Of a DNA stretch of 13,399 nucleotides, positions 6,141 through 11,400 are shown in pieces. Each line of letters begins with the position of its first letter. The first letter of the stretch is position 1. The DNA is from Bacteroidales bacterium (GTDB lineage Bacteria; Bacteroidota; Bacteroidia; Bacteroidales; UBA932), in the NCBI GenBank assembly GCA_017555925.1, contig JAFZFL010000118.1, positions 1-13,399 of the forward strand. Direction: 5' to 3'. The notes beneath the pieces were generated by a model. That model ran no database searches. It saw nothing but the letters and a program-made list of their open reading frames with translations, and was not told the DNA's origin. The translations under genes were made by a program, and so were the position numbers.

Positions 6141-8210
6141 ATGAGAAAATTACTGAGCCTGATAGTTGCTTTTTCAGTTTTTGTTTCTTGTGACAAGATA
6201 GAAAATGTTGGAATCTGCAATTCAGATAATGTGGTATTTGTTGCAACAACGGAGGGCACTGCGTCAAATATGGAAACAAAAACATATTTGGATGAAAACA
6301 TAAAGTTATTGTGGCATGCGCAGGATGAACTTACCATCTTTGGTTCTACATTGAATGAAAAGTTTCAGTTTGATGGGGAAACCGGAGATAATAGCGGTAC
6401 TTTCACAAAAATAGAGACAGGCTCTTTCGGTTCAGGTAATCCTATTGGAAGGAACTATGCAATATATCCGTATCATAAAGATAACAAGATAGAGAATGAT
6501 GAGTCATATCTTTCCATACCGTTTCCTGCTGTGCAGTATTATGCTGAAGGATCAATTGGAAGAGGGGCTAATATTTCAATAGCGGTAACAGATAATTTGT
6601 CGGGCAGGTTTCTATCCTTCAAGAATGCCTGCTCATTCTATAGGATGGTGATATATGGTGTTAATGAAGATTATATTAGGAGTGTTGAGATTAAAGGCAG
6701 AAATGGCGAGAAATTGTCGGGAATGGCAAAGGTTACAATTGATAGTGATAAATTGCCAACTTGTACAATAGAAGATAACTCTTCAGCGGGTGAATCTGTC
6801 ATACTTGATTGTGGAGAGGAAGGAGTAAAGATTGGCACTTCAAAAGATGATCCCAATGCCGCTGTATTTTGGATGGCTATACCTCCTGGAGTATATGCTC
6901 AAGGTATAAGCTTTACAATTACCAATACCAATGGTGACCAACGTTTTCTTGAACTTAAGACAGCAAATCTTGAATTAAAGAGAAATGTTTTCAGGACGGC
7001 AAACATTAAATTTGATCAAAGTTTGGCTGTAAACATCAACAAACAAAAGGAGAGGAATGCTTTGATTGCTCTATATAATTCGTTAGGTGGTGACAGTTGG
7101 AAAAATAGTGCTAACTGGTTGAGTGATGATGTGGTAGTTGGTGAGTGGTATGGTGTTACTACTGACGAAGAGGGGTTTGTTGTTGGAATTGATTTGTCGG
7201 ACAATAATTTGCAGGGTGAGCTTCCTGTTGAGATTGGAGATTTTTCACGATTGACCTCTTTGCTTTTGGGAGACAATAGTATTTCCGGCACATTGCCTGA
7301 AAGTATTTGCAAGCTTACATCATTGGAGTATTTGTATTTGGATTACAACAGTTTGGAGGGAGAACTTCCTGAGAATATGGGTAATTTGAAGGAGATGAGG
7401 CATTTGTGTTTGACCAAGAATAATTTTGAGGGTTCTATACCTGAAAGTATATGGACAGGAATGGACAAGTTGGAGCAAATCTGGCTGGAAGATAACAAAT
7501 TTACAGGCGGTTTGACTGCAGCTATTGGAAATGCAGTCTCTTTGACTGAGTTGCGAGTAAGTGGTAATAACTTTTCAAGCGCGCTTCCTGATGAGATATG
7601 TAATCTTGCAAATCTTGTGGTGTTGCAGGTGAATTATGCGGGTATTACAGGTGAAATCCCTGAAAACATCGGTAATTTGAAAAAATTGCAATTTGTGTGG
7701 TTGGATAAAAATAATCTGTCGGGAACAATACCTGAGTCAATAGGGGAAATGACAAATCTGATTGAGCTCAAATTGAACAATAACAGTTTGAGAGGCAGCA
7801 TTCCTAATTCTATTGGCAATCTTGCCAGATTGGAAGTTGTTCATCTTCAGGATAATATGTTGAGCGGTTCAATTCCTTCAACTATTGGGGAGTGTGCAAA
7901 TTTAGTTGAGTTGAATGTTTCGCTCAATAGAATTGCAGGTGAGATTCCGGCTTCTATAGGCAATTGTACCAAATTGCAGAATCTTGATTTGAGTGAAAAC
8001 CGGTTGAGTGGTGAGGTTATTGATTTTGCTCAGTTGGTTAATTTGAAAGTTTTGTACCTGGCATATAACAGTGAGTTGGGTGGTACAATACGGGCTGGAA
8101 TATTGAATGGATTGACAGGTTATTCAATTGAAGGTACAAAAATAAAAATAGGAGAGGATACAGGGTTGCAGGATCCTACTATAGGGAATGAGAATATGCC
8201 TTGGGATTAA
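6141..8210 (+). CDS. Surface lipoprotein: fimbrillin-like domain plus plant-type leucine-rich repeats
   Basis: The gene encodes 689 residues. The start gives a lipoprotein signal MRKLLSLIVAFSVFVSC with Cys17 as the lipidated residue. Acidic residues soon after it (CDKIEN) fit Bacteroidetes surface-export signals. Residues about 30-293 form a fimbrillin-like beta-rich domain with the typical E-T-K-T-Y opening, LLWHAQDELTIFG, TGDNSGTF and RNYAIYPY segments. Residues 300-345 form an LRR cap of the type seen in plant LRR proteins (GGDSWKNSANWL, then GEWYGVTTDEEG). From about 347 to 658 there are roughly 13 repeats of 24 residues with the pattern LxxLxLxxNxLxGxIPxxIGxL. A non-repeat tail ends NENMPWD. 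Such proteins usually bind host or bacterial surface ligands; the ligand is unknown here. The N-terminal domain is homologous to that of the next lipoprotein (8420 onward), but the LRR class differs. The second peptide gene starts 14 bases after the stop. Confidence 0.93.
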   Translation: MRKLLSLIVAFSVFVSCDKIENVGICNSDNVVFVATTEGTASNMETKTYLDENIKLLWHAQDELTIFGSTLNEKFQFDGETGDNSGTFTKIETGSFGSGNPIGRNYAIYPYHKDNKIENDESYLSIPFPAVQYYAEGSIGRGANISIAVTDNLSGRFLSFKNACSFYRMVIYGVNEDYIRSVEIKGRNGEKLSGMAKVTIDSDKLPTCTIEDNSSAGESVILDCGEEGVKIGTSKDDPNAAVFWMAIPPGVYAQGISFTITNTNGDQRFLELKTANLELKRNVFRTANIKFDQSLAVNINKQKERNALIALYNSLGGDSWKNSANWLSDDVVVGEWYGVTTDEEGFVVGIDLSDNNLQGELPVEIGDFSRLTSLLLGDNSISGTLPESICKLTSLEYLYLDYNSLEGELPENMGNLKEMRHLCLTKNNFEGSIPESIWTGMDKLEQIWLEDNKFTGGLTAAIGNAVSLTELRVSGNNFSSALPDEICNLANLVVLQVNYAGITGEIPENIGNLKKLQFVWLDKNNLSGTIPESIGEMTNLIELKLNNNSLRGSIPNSIGNLARLEVVHLQDNMLSGSIPSTIGECANLVELNVSLNRIAGEIPASIGNCTKLQNLDLSENRLSGEVIDFAQLVNLKVLYLAYNSELGGTIRAGILNGLTGYSIEGTKIKIGEDTGLQDPTIGNENMPWD
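7179..8114 (+). repeat. Array of about 13 plant-type 24-residue LRR units (72 bp each)
   Basis: These codons (residues 347-658 of the lipoprotein) repeat with a 72-base period. Typical units are LSGTIPESIGEMTNL and LRGSIPNSIGNLARL. The G-x-I-P motif marks the 'plant-specific' LRR class, unlike the BspA-type repeats of the neighbouring gene. One unit has an extra residue (IWTGMDKL) and the last units are degenerate. Confidence 0.85.
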
Positions 8211-8224
8211 AGTGTTGTATATAT

Positions 8225-8350
8225 ATGGAAAAGAGTTATATACCCCCTTTTGTAGAACTGGTTGTGGTTGCTATAGAAACAGGTTTTGCAACGTCGGACC
8301 CGATGGAGGATCCCGATTATAATGATGAAAATCAGGATATGCCTTGGTAA
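8225..8350 (+). CDS. Small GFATS-core peptide, 41 residues, tail ending MPW
   Basis: An ATG at 8225 opens a 41-codon frame ending in TAA at 8348-8350, placed 14 bases after the plant-type LRR gene and 69 bases before the BspA-like gene. The peptide begins MEKSYIPPFVELVVVAIETG, continues FATSDPMEDP and ends with an acidic stretch closing in QDMPW. It matches the first small peptide in length, in V-x-x-E-x-G-F-A-[A/T]-S and in the following E-D-P. Its final residues also resemble the C-terminus of the lipoprotein just upstream (NENMPWD). No signal peptide or known domain is seen, although residues 9-17 are hydrophobic. Tight spacing suggests co-transcription with both flanking lipoprotein genes. 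Function unknown. Confidence 0.7.
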   Translation: MEKSYIPPFVELVVVAIETGFATSDPMEDPDYNDENQDMPW

Positions 8351-8419
8351 CTACAGTGTGATGGGTATATCACCGATGTGAAAATAGTAGAATAAAGTAT
8401 TAAGTTATATTTATCTGTA

Positions 8420-11400
8420 ATGAAAAGAGTATTTTACATATTGTTTGCAGCATTGGTATTTGCCGGCTGTGAGAAAGTAGAGCAAAAGCTTAAGGATGTT
8501 CTTAAGGGTGCTCCTGTGTTTACAACGTCATTTGAGGAGTATGCCTTTGATGAGAAGACAAAGACATACGTAGATGAGAATTTAAAGTTGTTGTGGCATG
8601 AGAGTGATGAGTTGTCTATTTTTACATCTACTTTAAATCAGAAGTACCTTTTTGATGGAGCTACCGGCGACAATAGCGGTACATTTTCAATGGCCTCTAC
8701 CGGTGGACAGTTTGGAACAGGTAATGAGATAAGCAGGAACTATGCTGTTTATCCGTACTCTTCGTCAGTCAAATTGAGCAATGAGGAGGTGCTTTCAGTT
8801 ACTCTTCCTGCTGTTCAGGAGTATGCCGCAAACTCATTTGGTAAGGGTGCCAATACAATGGTTGCCGTTACATCGGGGTTGGATGATTATTTTCTTCCAT
8901 TCAAGAATGTTGGCGGTTATTTGATACTTAAGTTATATGCAGAGGATGTAACTGTGAGAACAATCTATCTTAAGGGTAACAATGGGGAGAAGCTGTCGGG
9001 AAACGCTTCAATAATTGCGGAGTATGGCAAATCTCCGGTTGTGCAAATGGCTGAGACTGCCACAGAAACCGTAGAGATAGATTGTGGTTCGGAGGGTATA
9101 AAATTGAGTACATCGCAAGATGAGCCAACCCAATTCTGGTTTGTGATACCACCAACAACCTTTGAGAATGGTTTTACAGTAAATATTACGGATGTTAACG
9201 GTTACAGCATGACCAAGAGTGCATCCAGGTCATTCAATATTGAGCGTAATGCTGTAAATTCGATGAGTGCAATAGAGGTGGCAACAGAGAGTGTTCCGTC
9301 AAACCAGATCTGGTATACTACAACAGATGGTGAAGTGATAGAGTTGGGTAGTGACGGTTTTGGCGCATCAGCTACCTCAAATGTCTATGAGTTTGGAAAA
9401 GGTGTTATAACATTTGGCAGTTCAGTTACATCAATACCAGAGAGTGCTTTTGAAGACTGCACCACATTGGAGACAGTTACAATTCCTCAGGGTATTGCAG
9501 AGATTGAGAGCTACGCTTTTAAAGATTGTACAAATTTGACATCTGTTAAGATTGGCGATAAGGAGCAGGCTGTTTCTTCCAATGCGCGTTCATCCAATTT
9601 GATGCAGACTTCCAATGCCCAGTCACAAGCTTCGGCTATAGGAGCGGGAGCCTTTTGGGGATGCTCAAAATTGGCGGAAGTGGATATTCCAAAAGTAATA
9701 ACAACAATATGTGAGGCCGCTTTTGGGGGATGTTCAAATCTGGAATCAATAAAGCTTCCAATAAATATAACATCAATTGAGGCTGCAGCCTTTTCAGATT
9801 GCTCAAGTCTTGAATCTGTAAAAATTCCAAAGAATGTTACATCTGTAGGCGATGGAATATTTTCAGGCTGTACAGGATTGACAGATGTCTTTTTCATGCC
9901 TGAAACACCTCCAACATTTGGAACAGATTTGTTTGGTTCCAGCTCTTCCAATATAACCATACATGTGCCGGAGGATTCATTTGATGCATATTTGGAAGAT
10001 CCTGTCTTTGACGGATATGTAGATGATATTGTAGGCGATGCAGATGCAGTACCGTATAACCAAATCTGGTACACTTCTAAAGACGGTAATATTGTAGAAC
10101 CAAGAAATCAGGGAGTTGATATATTTGGAGCAAATATTGTTTCTAATACCTATGAAGATGGTATGGGTGTGATTACTTTTGATGGGGATGTGACTTCTAT
10201 TGGTGAGCAAGCCTTTTCGAATTGTACAAGCTTGACATCTGTTGATATTCCTGAAAGTGTGACATCTATTGGTTTGTATGCCTTTAGGACTTGTAGTAAT
10301 CTATTGTCTTTTGATATTTCTGAAAGAGTTACATCTATTGGTAATAATCCATTTGTGGAATGTATAAATTTGAAGTTGACAGGAGAGGATGTAAGTGAAG
10401 ATGGTAAGTGTTTGATAAAGGATGGCGTTCTTGTTTCATATTGTCCCGGAACTGCTGATGCCGCTGAATATATAGTTCCTCAAGGGGTAGTAACTATAGG
10501 CAATTCAGCATTTCTCAGGGATGAAAGTATAACATCTGTTACAATTCCTGCGGGAGTGACAACTATAGACAATTATGCATTCAGCCAATGCGCTAATCTT
10601 GCTTCTGTTTCTATTCCGGAAACTGTTGAGTCTATTGGTGACGGTGCTTTTAATTACTGTGAAAGTCTTACATCAGTTACGCTTCCGGAAGGATTGATTT
10701 CTATTGAGTACTTTGCATTCAATAAGTGTAGTAATCTCTCTTCCATTACTATTCCAAAAACAGTAAAAACTATTGGAGAGTGGGCATTTAGTCATTGCAG
10801 CAGTTTAGCATCAGTTGAGGTGCCGGAAGAAGTTTCTATCTTTGGACCAAATCCTTTTGCAAAATCATTTAATATTAAGTTTACAGGAGCATTGGCTGAA
10901 GATAATGGCAAGTGTTTGGTTAAAGATGGAAAACTTATCTCTTTCTCACCGGGCACAGGCTTAACAGATACTATATCATATACTATTCCAGAAGGAGTAA
11001 CATCGATTGGAGCTGATGCATTTTTTAAATGTGATGTGATTAAATCAGTTACAATACCAGAGGATATTATTGAGATATGCTATTATGCATTTGGCGGAAA
11101 TTCAAACTTGAAAGATATATATGTATATCCATCAAATCCACCAACATTAGAGACTAATGTATTTAGCAAAAATGTAACTGGTAGAACCATGCATGTCCCA
11201 TCGGCATCAGTAGATGCATATAAAACCAACTGGGGTCAATATGCAGATGAGATTGTAGGAGATTTGATTGTTGAGGTTACTCAGAAATCAAACGAAATAT
11301 GGTACACATCTACAGATGGAGAGATAGTAGTGCCAAAAGAGACTGCAGAATTTGGGGCAAATATAGTTTCAAACACCTATGAGAATGGTAAGGGTGTGAT

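Noticed and set aside
9511..10074. A 187-codon reverse frame opposite the BspA-like gene
   Set aside because: Periodic repeat codons on the forward strand create long open frames on the other strand; the forward frame has clear LRR_5 structure.
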